DNA of 64,000 nucleotides, taken from NCBI RefSeq assembly GCF_005771565.1, contig NZ_VAWA01000002.1:1-64000 (forward strand). Reading direction: 5' to 3'. Source of the stretch: Nesterenkonia sphaerica. GTDB taxonomy: Bacteria > Actinomycetota > Actinomycetes > Actinomycetales > Micrococcaceae. The notes below the pieces were generated by a model. That model ran no database searches and had not been told where the DNA came from. It was given only the letters and a program-made list of their open reading frames with translations. Shown here piece by piece: positions 9,404 to 17,095 of this stretch (position 1 is its first letter; each line of letters opens with the position of its first letter). Made by a program: the position numbers and the translations under genes.

Positions 9404-9425
9404 GCCGAGCGATCGATCGGTCGGC
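9404..9425. promoter_or_regulatory. Second TetR operator, 22-bp palindrome with one mismatch
   Basis: The arms GCCGAGCGATC and GATCGGTCGGC are complementary at 10 of 11 positions. The half-site CCGAGCGATCG is identical to the operator at 6206-6225. The position, upstream of the MHS transporter, supports one regulon of two divergent transcripts under the TetR at 6342-6944. Confidence 0.75.
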
Positions 9426-9490
9426 ACGCCCTAGTCTTACTCGCTGGGCTGAGTGTGTCAAGAGTCACATTCGGAAGGAATCATGATGCT

Positions 9491-9534
9491 CATGCCGAGT
9501 CTTGAGGCATGCACGCAAGACCTTGCGCTTGCGT
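9491..9534 (+). other. Two short hairpins upstream of smc
   Basis: CATGCC at 9491-9496 pairs with GGCATG at 9506-9511, and ACGCAAG at 9513-9519 pairs with CTTGCGT at 9528-9534. Both lie in the probable smc leader, about 60-105 bases before the start codon. No T-run follows. The function is unknown; they could be protein sites or mRNA structure. Confidence 0.35.
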
Positions 9535-9595
9535 CGGGGCTAAGCTGAACAGGTCAACCGGCAGCCTTTCGCGGCTGAGAGGAGAACCCCGCAGC

Positions 9596-12500
9596 ATGCA
9601 CTTGAAGACGCTCACGGTCCGCGGGTTCAAGTCTTTCGCCTCCGCCACCACCTTCGAATTCGAACCGGGGGTCACTGCGGTGGTGGGCCCCAATGGCTCA
9701 GGAAAATCTAATGTGGTCGACGCTCTGGCGTGGGTGATGGGGGAGCAGGGGGCCAAATCCTTACGCGGGGGCTCCATGGAGGATGTGATTTTCGCCGGCA
9801 CGGCGGCCCGCCAGCCGCTGGGCCGGGCATCGGTCAGCCTGACGATTGACAACTCTGACGCGGCACTGCCCATCGACTACACCGAAGTCACGATCTCGCG
9901 GACCATGTTCCGCTCCGGGGGGTCGGAGTACACCATCAACGGCACCAAGTGCCGCTTGCTCGACATCCAAGAGCTACTCTCCGACTCGGGGCTGGGCCGA
10001 GAGATGCACGTGATTGTGGGTCAGGGCCAGTTGGATCAGATCCTGCAGGCGACTCCCGACCAGCGCCGCGGGTTCATAGAAGAGGCAGCCGGGGTGCTGA
10101 AGCACCGCCGCCGGAGGGAACGCTCTGTACGCAAGCTGGAATCAATGCAGACCAACTTGGAGCGGCTGGAAGACCTGATCGGGGAGATCTCCCGGCAGCT
10201 GGCGCCGCTGGGCCGCCAGGCGAAGGTGGCCCGCCGGGCCCAGCGGATCCAGCATGATGTCCGCGATGCGTTGTCGAGACTGATCGCTGATGACCTGGTT
10301 CAGGCCGCCACCGCCCTGCATGCCTCCTCCCAGGGAGAGCACGCCGACCGCGCTGCTGCAGAGCGGCTGGAGGCCGAGCTGGCACAGCACGACACGCAGG
10401 TTGGCGCCCTCACCACCGAGGCTGAGGGCCTCCGGCAACGTGCCCAGCAGCTCTCTGACGGCCACCACCGGCTGTCCCAAGCTCAGGAACGGCTACGCTC
10501 GGTGGTCTCGATCGCTCAGGAGCGCACCCGGAGTCTCCGCAGCGCAAGCACCGCCCCCCACCCCGGGGGCAGAGACCCCGAGCAGCTGCGCAGCCAGGCC
10601 GACCAGTTAGCAGAGCAGGGCCGGGACAAGCTGGCGGAAGTAGAGGAGGCCCAGCAGAGACTCGAGTCCAGCGGTGCGGCCCGTGCCGCTGCAGAGCAGG
10701 CTCTGGCGGCTGAGGAGACTCGTATTACCGAGCAGCTCCGGGCCATCGCTGACAGGCGTGCCGGGTTGGCGACCCTGCACGGGAAGAAGGAGGCGGCCCA
10801 AGGCAGGGTGGATGCGGCTGCGGCGCGGCGGCGCCGTGCTGAGGGTCAGCTGGAGAATGAGCAGGTGGCCTTGGAGGACACCGAGGCGGAGCTGACGCAG
10901 CTGGAGCAGCACATTGCCAGCGTCGAGACTGGGAATCCGGAGGCTCGCCAACAGCTGCAGAGGGCTCAGCAGCGCTACCAGGAGGCCAAAGCGCTTTATG
11001 ACGACCGGCTGGCCGAGCACCGAACCCTGGAAATCACCGTCAGTGAGACGCGGGCCAGGATCTCCGCGCTGCAGCAGGCTATTGAGGCCGCTGAAGAGCC
11101 GGTCAAGCTCGATGACCCCGGAGCGGCGTTCAGCATAGAGATCCTCCACACGCAGGAGGGCCTGGCCGGCACTCTGCAGCAGGCGCTCGCAGGAGCAGTG
11201 CTGGTCGATGAGAAGGCTTTCGGCGAAGCACTCGTGGCACGAGGCGACGCGACGGCAGCACTCGCCCTGGACAAAGCCGTCATCCGGCAGGGTAAACGCA
11301 TCAGCGGACAAGCCGCAGGTGACACCGGCACCACGCTCACCGGCCAGGTGGAGCAGTTGCAGGAGACATTGGTGCGCACCACTGAGCAGCTGAAGAGTCT
11401 CAACGCTGAGGTCCAGCGCTGTGAGGGTGACGTGGCATCGGCTGAACACCACGTCAGTGAAGCCTCCGATGCCGTCCATTCCAATGAGACAGCACTGGCT
11501 TCCTCAGCTGACCAGTTATCACGCCTGAAGCGGGATGCTCAACGGTCCCAGGAGCGCATCGACGGCCTGGTGCGAGAGATTGAACAGGCGGAAATAGCTG
11601 CAGGAGATGCGCAGGAGCAGCTGGATGAACTTGCCGCGCGGGTGGAAGTTGCGCAGAGCGAAGACACGATGGAGGAACCCTCCACGGCAGAGCGTGACCG
11701 ATTGGCAGAAGAGGCCTCATCCAAACGCCGCGTCGAAGTCGACGCCCGGCTGGAGTTGCGGGCCACTGAGGAGGAGCACAAACAGCTGCTGGACCGGGCG
11801 GCGGGGCTGCGACGCTCAGCGGCAGCGGAGGAGGACCGGCAGCAGCAAGCCCGCCGGGAAGCGAAGAGGCGCCAGGAGCAGGCGGCACAGGCAGAGCAGA
11901 TCGGGGACGAAGCGCAGATGGCTGTGCGGGACATCTCAGGACAGCTGGCTCGCATTGAGAAGGCACGTGACGCCGCCCAGCGCCAGCACGACCAGCTGCA
12001 GTCGCATCTGGCTCAATTGGGTCAGAGGAGAGCAAAGGATGCAGCTGAGTTGGCGGAGGTCACGGCTCGGCTCCATCAGGCGGAGCTGAAACAGACAGAG
12101 TTCAGGCTGGCGTTGGAGGCAGCCGAAGCCCGCGCGGAAGAGGAGCTCAGCCTGAGCGCGGAGTATCTGATTGAGCACTATGGGCCCGATCAGGGAATCC
12201 CGGACCATGAGGCCGACGATGAGCACGGCTCTTCCCGGCCCTATGTGCGTACGGAGCAGGAGCAGCGCTTGACGCGAGCCAGGAAAGATCTCAAGGCGCT
12301 GGGCAAGGTAAACCCGCTGGCACTGGAGGAACATGCTGCCCTGGAGGAGCGGCATAGGTATCTGCAGGACCAGCTGAGTGACCTGAAGTCCACCCGCCAG
12401 GATCTGCTCAACATCATCGCCGAGGTGGATTCCACGGTGCACCGGGTATTCTCGCAGGCGTGGGAAGACACGCGTGTGCAGTTCGAGCGAGTGTTCTCCC

Positions 12501-12937
12501 GGTTGTTCCCCGGGGGCGAGGGTCGGTTGGAACTGACCAATCCCGAGGACATGCTCAATACCGGTATCGAAGTTCAAGCCCGGCCTCCGGGAAAACGGAT
12601 CCGCCGATTGTCGCTGTTGTCGGGCGGAGAACGGTCTCTGACGGCCGTGGCGCTTCTGGTGGCGATCTTCAAAGCCAGACCAAGCCCTTTCTACGTGATG
12701 GACGAGGTGGAAGCGGCGTTGGATGATACGAACCTCTCCCGCCTGCTGGTGATCTTTGAGGAGTTGAGGGAGAGTTCACAGCTGATTGTCATCACGCACC
12801 AGAAACGCACTATGGAGATCGCTGACGCCCTATACGGGGTGTCTATGCGACAGGACGGCTCGACTCGGGTAGTGTCCCAGCGGCTACGTCAGGCCGCTGC
12901 CGCCGAAGAGGCCAAAAAAATGGAGAGTAACCGATGA
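9596..12937 (+). CDS. smc: Chromosome segregation ATPase SMC with a shortened hinge
   Basis: A protein of 1113 residues. Walker A GPNGSGKSN is at about 31-39, the ABC signature LSGGERS near 1005 and Walker B VMDEVEAALDD shortly after, with two long coiled coils rich in Glu, Gln and Arg between them. It would form condensin with ScpA and ScpB, which are not in this window. The hinge between the coils is only about 80 residues (roughly 500-582); actinobacterial SMC hinges are usually much longer and carry a conserved glycine motif that I cannot find here. The start ATG 9596 follows GAGAGGAG; an upstream ATG at 9509 lies in the leader hairpins. Its last codons contain the ribosome site of the next gene and overlap its ATG. 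Confidence 0.95.
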   Translation: MHLKTLTVRGFKSFASATTFEFEPGVTAVVGPNGSGKSNVVDALAWVMGEQGAKSLRGGSMEDVIFAGTAARQPLGRASVSLTIDNSDAALPIDYTEVTISRTMFRSGGSEYTINGTKCRLLDIQELLSDSGLGREMHVIVGQGQLDQILQATPDQRRGFIEEAAGVLKHRRRRERSVRKLESMQTNLERLEDLIGEISRQLAPLGRQAKVARRAQRIQHDVRDALSRLIADDLVQAATALHASSQGEHADRAAAERLEAELAQHDTQVGALTTEAEGLRQRAQQLSDGHHRLSQAQERLRSVVSIAQERTRSLRSASTAPHPGGRDPEQLRSQADQLAEQGRDKLAEVEEAQQRLESSGAARAAAEQALAAEETRITEQLRAIADRRAGLATLHGKKEAAQGRVDAAAARRRRAEGQLENEQVALEDTEAELTQLEQHIASVETGNPEARQQLQRAQQRYQEAKALYDDRLAEHRTLEITVSETRARISALQQAIEAAEEPVKLDDPGAAFSIEILHTQEGLAGTLQQALAGAVLVDEKAFGEALVARGDATAALALDKAVIRQGKRISGQAAGDTGTTLTGQVEQLQETLVRTTEQLKSLNAEVQRCEGDVASAEHHVSEASDAVHSNETALASSADQLSRLKRDAQRSQERIDGLVREIEQAEIAAGDAQEQLDELAARVEVAQSEDTMEEPSTAERDRLAEEASSKRRVEVDARLELRATEEEHKQLLDRAAGLRRSAAAEEDRQQQARREAKRRQEQAAQAEQIGDEAQMAVRDISGQLARIEKARDAAQRQHDQLQSHLAQLGQRRAKDAAELAEVTARLHQAELKQTEFRLALEAAEARAEEELSLSAEYLIEHYGPDQGIPDHEADDEHGSSRPYVRTEQEQRLTRARKDLKALGKVNPLALEEHAALEERHRYLQDQLSDLKSTRQDLLNIIAEVDSTVHRVFSQAWEDTRVQFERVFSRLFPGGEGRLELTNPEDMLNTGIEVQARPPGKRIRRLSLLSGGERSLTAVALLVAIFKARPSPFYVMDEVEAALDDTNLSRLLVIFEELRESSQLIVITHQKRTMEIADALYGVSMRQDGSTRVVSQRLRQAAAAEEAKKMESNR

Positions 12938-15750
12938 GACTTTCAATTCCGCTTGGAACTGCTCCGAAGCGTGTGACCATCCGCAGCGCCGAGGCCGTCA
13001 CGTTCCGGGTGCCGATGGACCTCAAGGCCGAGGACTCGCAAAGGACTATTGCTCCATTCAATTACCTCGTTCACCTCACAGCCGCGACCGCAGGTGGAAA
13101 AGAGGTCAGCGGTTTGGGTGAGGCGCAATCGCGTCCCCACCAGACTGGAGACTCCCACGAGCATTCCTGGCCTTTTCTCGATGAGGCACTGGCGAGACTC
13201 GTGGGCGAAGAACTGGACTTGCGTGATCCACTGAGCGACATTCGCTCCCGTATTCGGGCGCTGGAAACCAAGGCCGGTGAGAGTGAGTCACTTCCGGTTT
13301 TTCCATTTCGGGCGACAATCATGGGCATCGAAACTGCGCTGTTAGACCTCGCCGCAGCGGCGCTCGGGATGACCGTGGCAGACCTCCTTGGCCGGCGCAG
13401 GGTCATGCCCACACCTATTCCTCCGGTGCTGCGGCACCGGGACGCCGAGGCCATCGACAGGTTCTTCAGTGGCGTATCGCCGAGGCAGCGGCGCCCGCTG
13501 CGGTTGTTGGGTACAGGGGACGTCGAGGCAGACCTCGAGCATCTGCGACACGTGGCGACAAGTAGGAGCCGACTCCACCGCAGCTCGGCCGCACAGCCTC
13601 TGTGGATGAATTTTCGCGGACGACTTGATGTTGAACAGGCCCACCACGTAGTCCGCACAGCAGTCCAGTGGTCAGCAGAAGGCCAGCTGCCGAAAACGGT
13701 GATCCTGCAGAACCCTCTTCCCTCAGAGGCGCACGAGGAGACCATGGAGCTGCAACGACTCGCAGACGAATTGGCTTCCGGGTACACCACGTCCCCAGAT
13801 GTGCGGTTGTTGGCGCGCAATGCCGGGCCCGACGTCACGGCGGATCTGGTGAAGTCCGGTGCCGCAGGCGGGGGACTGCGCATGATCAACCTTCGGCCGG
13901 CACAAATCGGAGGCGTGCTGCGAACCCTAGAGCTGGCAGAAGAAATACGGGCCCACTCCCCACAGGCTCAGGTGCTACTGACCCACTTCCCGGGAGCTTC
14001 GCGGATCACCACGATGCTGCATCGGGACATGGCCAAAGCAGTGCCAAACGTGGAATACCTGTCGACGACGGCAGACGTGGAGAAGCGGTTTAGAGTTTCG
14101 GGCCGCCGGTCGAGATGGCGGCGCACTCCGCTCCTTCGTCTGGGATTGGGCTTGCAGCCGTATTACGAAGACTTGGTCACCCAGGCGCGCGCTCGAGTCC
14201 TGCATCCTACGCCGCCTCAACCCGCTGTGGGGAACAAGCGCCCCAATACGTACGGGGATGTAGATTACATTTCACCCATTGGCGCATACGCCGTGCACGG
14301 CCACATCGTTGAAAGGGAGGCCTTGGCACACGGCCTCAACAGCTGGAGGTTCAACAAGTCCAGCATCGTCGTCTCTGACACAGCAGGGACCCAATTGCCC
14401 TTCCGGACCACGCGCTGGCCCCTGTCCGGCGTGGTCGCAGCCTCGGTCGCCAGACATAAGGAAGCCACGCGCATTCTGCTCAAACGAGCGGGAGTCCCGG
14501 TCCCGGAAGGCCGCACATTCCACGAAGGTGACCACGGACTCGCCGTGCAGTATGCCCAGAGAATTGGTTTCCCAGTGGTGTTGAAACCAGCCGAAGGGTC
14601 CATGGGGGTTGGCGTCACCGCCAATATCCGCAGCGAATCTGAACTGGACACAGCTTTGGAAATGTTCTCTAAGACCGCCCACGGGAATAATGAGTTCATT
14701 GTCGAAAAACACATCAATGGTGGGGATTACCGCATTATGGTGATCGGCGACCACGTGGCGGCGGCAGTGGAACGCATTCCGGCCAATGTCGTAGGTGATG
14801 GGGTCCAGACTGTTGGCCAACTCATAATGGAAAAAAACGTGGCCCGGCGAGCCAATCCTCACTTAGGCCCTCTTAAGATCCGGTGGGATGCAGCGGCAGA
14901 GTACCAACTGCATAAGGTGGGTTACGGTTTCGACAGTGTGCTTCCTGTTGGGGAACGGGTTTACCTTCTCAGCACCAACAACCTCACGCAGGGCGGAGAG
15001 TCTATTGAGATTCTCGACGACCTGCATCCCAGCATTCAGGAAGCTTGTGTGAAGGCCGTTCAGGCGGTACCGGGGATGGGGTATTGCGGCGTCGACTTCC
15101 TATTGGAAGATCACACCAAACCCCTCGAGGAGCAGGACGCCGCCATCTGTGAACTCAACGCTATGGCTGCTCTCCCCGTCGCCGAGTATCCCGTCTATGG
15201 GACACCCCGGCGGTTGTCTGAACAGTTCGTTTTTGAGTGTGCGGACGCATTTGGTCTACAGGCGCAAGCTCAACGGGCTGAGAACTTGAACCTTCGGCTT
15301 ACCATTCGCGGCGGGATTAAGGGTGTGGGCTATGGCAGGTGGTTTGCGCGGCGTGCTGCCCGTTCAGGGCTGGTCGGATGGGTGAAAAGCACCGGGGAGC
15401 GCGAGGCCGAAGCACGTATTTACGGCCCCACTGCGGCTGCAGCCGCGATGGTAACCGTGGCAATACTGGGGCCACCGAAAGCCGCCCCGGAGTCTGTAAA
15501 GGCGATTCATGTCCAAGATGACTTGGACACCGTCGAATTTGTTCTGCTTAATGAGGCCGCCGACGAGGGCAACGGAACCGGAATCGAGCCCGGCCCAGGG
15601 GGCGCAGCGGAGGACTTTGAGGAAGCCAGCAACTTGGAGTCGGAGGGAGGCTCGGTCTCAGACGATTTGAATGAGAGTGAAGTCGCCGAGGAGCAACTTG
15701 ACGCCGAAGCCATAGAGGACAAGCTGGAGGAGACACCAGATGATCGTTGA
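12934..15750 (+). CDS. Fusion: degenerate enolase-superfamily domain + ATP-grasp ligase + acylphosphatase-like domain
   Basis: A protein of 938 residues. Residues 1 to about 415 follow the dipeptide-epimerase/muconate-cycloisomerase layout, but the catalytic positions are changed: the first metal Asp aligns with Asn226 (LWMNFRG), the second with Gln259 (ILQNPLP), the third with Arg295-Asn296 (LLARNAG), the C-terminal lysine with Arg321 (NLRPAQIGG), and no KxK is visible. Residues about 500-775 are a cyanophycin-synthetase-like ATP-grasp that looks intact: KPAEGSMGVGV, EKHINGGDYR, PANVVGDGVQT, and metal ligands Asp721, Glu740 and Asn742. Residues about 785-870 resemble acylphosphatase without its catalytic Arg and Asn. 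The last 65 residues are highly acidic. ATG overlaps the smc stop, with GGAGAG as ribosome site. An amide- or peptide-forming ligase is inferred; substrates are unknown. Confidence 0.85.
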   Translation: MRLSIPLGTAPKRVTIRSAEAVTFRVPMDLKAEDSQRTIAPFNYLVHLTAATAGGKEVSGLGEAQSRPHQTGDSHEHSWPFLDEALARLVGEELDLRDPLSDIRSRIRALETKAGESESLPVFPFRATIMGIETALLDLAAAALGMTVADLLGRRRVMPTPIPPVLRHRDAEAIDRFFSGVSPRQRRPLRLLGTGDVEADLEHLRHVATSRSRLHRSSAAQPLWMNFRGRLDVEQAHHVVRTAVQWSAEGQLPKTVILQNPLPSEAHEETMELQRLADELASGYTTSPDVRLLARNAGPDVTADLVKSGAAGGGLRMINLRPAQIGGVLRTLELAEEIRAHSPQAQVLLTHFPGASRITTMLHRDMAKAVPNVEYLSTTADVEKRFRVSGRRSRWRRTPLLRLGLGLQPYYEDLVTQARARVLHPTPPQPAVGNKRPNTYGDVDYISPIGAYAVHGHIVEREALAHGLNSWRFNKSSIVVSDTAGTQLPFRTTRWPLSGVVAASVARHKEATRILLKRAGVPVPEGRTFHEGDHGLAVQYAQRIGFPVVLKPAEGSMGVGVTANIRSESELDTALEMFSKTAHGNNEFIVEKHINGGDYRIMVIGDHVAAAVERIPANVVGDGVQTVGQLIMEKNVARRANPHLGPLKIRWDAAAEYQLHKVGYGFDSVLPVGERVYLLSTNNLTQGGESIEILDDLHPSIQEACVKAVQAVPGMGYCGVDFLLEDHTKPLEEQDAAICELNAMAALPVAEYPVYGTPRRLSEQFVFECADAFGLQAQAQRAENLNLRLTIRGGIKGVGYGRWFARRAARSGLVGWVKSTGEREAEARIYGPTAAAAAMVTVAILGPPKAAPESVKAIHVQDDLDTVEFVLLNEAADEGNGTGIEPGPGGAAEDFEEASNLESEGGSVSDDLNESEVAEEQLDAEAIEDKLEETPDDR

Positions 15751-16975
15751 GCCTGTCGTAAGTTCTCGTGTTGAGCCACCGCCGCTGGCCTCAGTGAACT
15801 TGGGCCTTCCAATGCCCTTTGGCCGGTGCCCAGCCGACCTCTATGACGGTTGGGTGCTTCATGAAGCGGCGCTCCGCAATGGCCTCAACACACTCCTCTT
15901 CCCTGGTCAGGCTCTTATGGCATTTCCCGGGGAGGACCCTACCGGAGGCGTGGCATTCGCTCACGGAGTCGCAAACTCCACGTGGATTTCTGCGGCCACC
16001 ATGGTTCAGGACAAGCGGATTCGCCGTGACGTGTTAGACGCGGCAGGGATCCCGCAGCCCCGAGGCCGGGCATTTTCCTTGCAACGCGGGAGAACCTACG
16101 CCAAAGAGTTTGCGGAAACCATCGGCTACCCTGTGGTTGTTAAGCCCATGGTGGGAGATTCCACAGTTGAGGTGATGCCTCGTCTCCGAAACGCGGACGA
16201 CCTTGATCAGGCCATTGATTACTTGTGGAAGGTGCCGCCCAGTCGCGCTAATTTCACCCAAGCCTCGTATGCCTTTACCCAAATTTTGTCTCCTAAAACC
16301 AGCTCGAGTACTCGCACGCGGGGCACCTATCGTTACCTCGTGGAAGAGCACGTGGCAGGTCAGTACCTCAGGCTGCTCCTGGCCGACGGGCGTTTGCTGT
16401 CCGCGGTCCACGCACCAGGCGGCCCTTGGAATCTCGGAGAGGGGGTCCGGGACGTCACCGGAGAGATTCACGCTGACATCGAGGCATTTGCCCAGGGCGC
16501 AGCGGAGGCTACCCCGGGGATGCCGGTCTTGACTGTCGACATCGTGGTGAACGATTTCACGGGGCCGACGGCTCATGAGAACCGGCCTGTTCTCGTGGAG
16601 CATTCGGAACGACCGTGGATGTATCTGCAGCATGTCGCTGATGAACGGCGAATAAGCGAGCTTGGTCATGAATTATTGCAGTCCTCGGCCCGGCATGCCG
16701 GACTCACATTACCCGGGTCCGGCATGGGCACGCAGGAGCGTGTGACTTTCCGTTGGGAAGGGTTGTCGCAGGTAGCTGAGGATATTCAAGCGGCCGAGGC
16801 AGCGGCAGGCCAGATGCAGCTGGATCTTCGCTTCACCTCTACCGATCCCGTAGCGGGAGTAGTCTGCGGGGAAGTCTCAGGGCCTCCCGCAGTGATCGCT
16901 CTGCTGAGCGAGTTTGTGATCGATGGACACGTACTTACTGCGCCCGCTATGGCTGTCGAAACCCGACCAGCGTGA
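15740..16975 (+). CDS. ATP-grasp protein with degenerate active site and acylphosphatase-like tail
   Basis: A protein of 411 residues, paralogous to the ATP-grasp part of the preceding gene. Shared segments are the pre-domain EAALRNGLNTLLF at about 42-54, the helix DKRIRRDVLDAAGIPQPRG at 91-109 and the strand PVVVKP at 131-136. The glycine-rich loop that follows is lost (MVGDSTVEV), and the last metal Asn aligns with Ser289 (VEHSERP), while Asp267 and Glu287 remain. A short C-terminal domain (about 333-395) looks like a degenerate acylphosphatase. It may be a structural or regulatory partner of the upstream enzyme rather than an independent ligase; that is inference. Its ATG overlaps the preceding stop by 11 bases, with GGAGGAG upstream, so the two are coupled. 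Confidence 0.82.
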   Translation: MIVEPVVSSRVEPPPLASVNLGLPMPFGRCPADLYDGWVLHEAALRNGLNTLLFPGQALMAFPGEDPTGGVAFAHGVANSTWISAATMVQDKRIRRDVLDAAGIPQPRGRAFSLQRGRTYAKEFAETIGYPVVVKPMVGDSTVEVMPRLRNADDLDQAIDYLWKVPPSRANFTQASYAFTQILSPKTSSSTRTRGTYRYLVEEHVAGQYLRLLLADGRLLSAVHAPGGPWNLGEGVRDVTGEIHADIEAFAQGAAEATPGMPVLTVDIVVNDFTGPTAHENRPVLVEHSERPWMYLQHVADERRISELGHELLQSSARHAGLTLPGSGMGTQERVTFRWEGLSQVAEDIQAAEAAAGQMQLDLRFTSTDPVAGVVCGEVSGPPAVIALLSEFVIDGHVLTAPAMAVETRPA

Positions 16976-17025
16976 GGTGCACGTGAGTGTCCCCCTTAGA
17001 AAACTGAAATGTACCCTTTGTCGAC

Positions 17026-17056
17026 TTCAGGTGAGGCGCTGTAAGAGATGCCTGAA
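17026..17056 (+). other. Inverted repeat in the gap before the double ATP-grasp gene
   Basis: TTCAGG at 17026-17031 pairs with CCTGAA at 17051-17056 within the 120-base gap 16976-17095. The repeat is short and could be chance. No convincing promoter boxes are visible here. Confidence 0.2.
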
Positions 17057-17095
17057 TGAGACTAAAGTCTGTACACCCCCGATACATAAGGGCAG

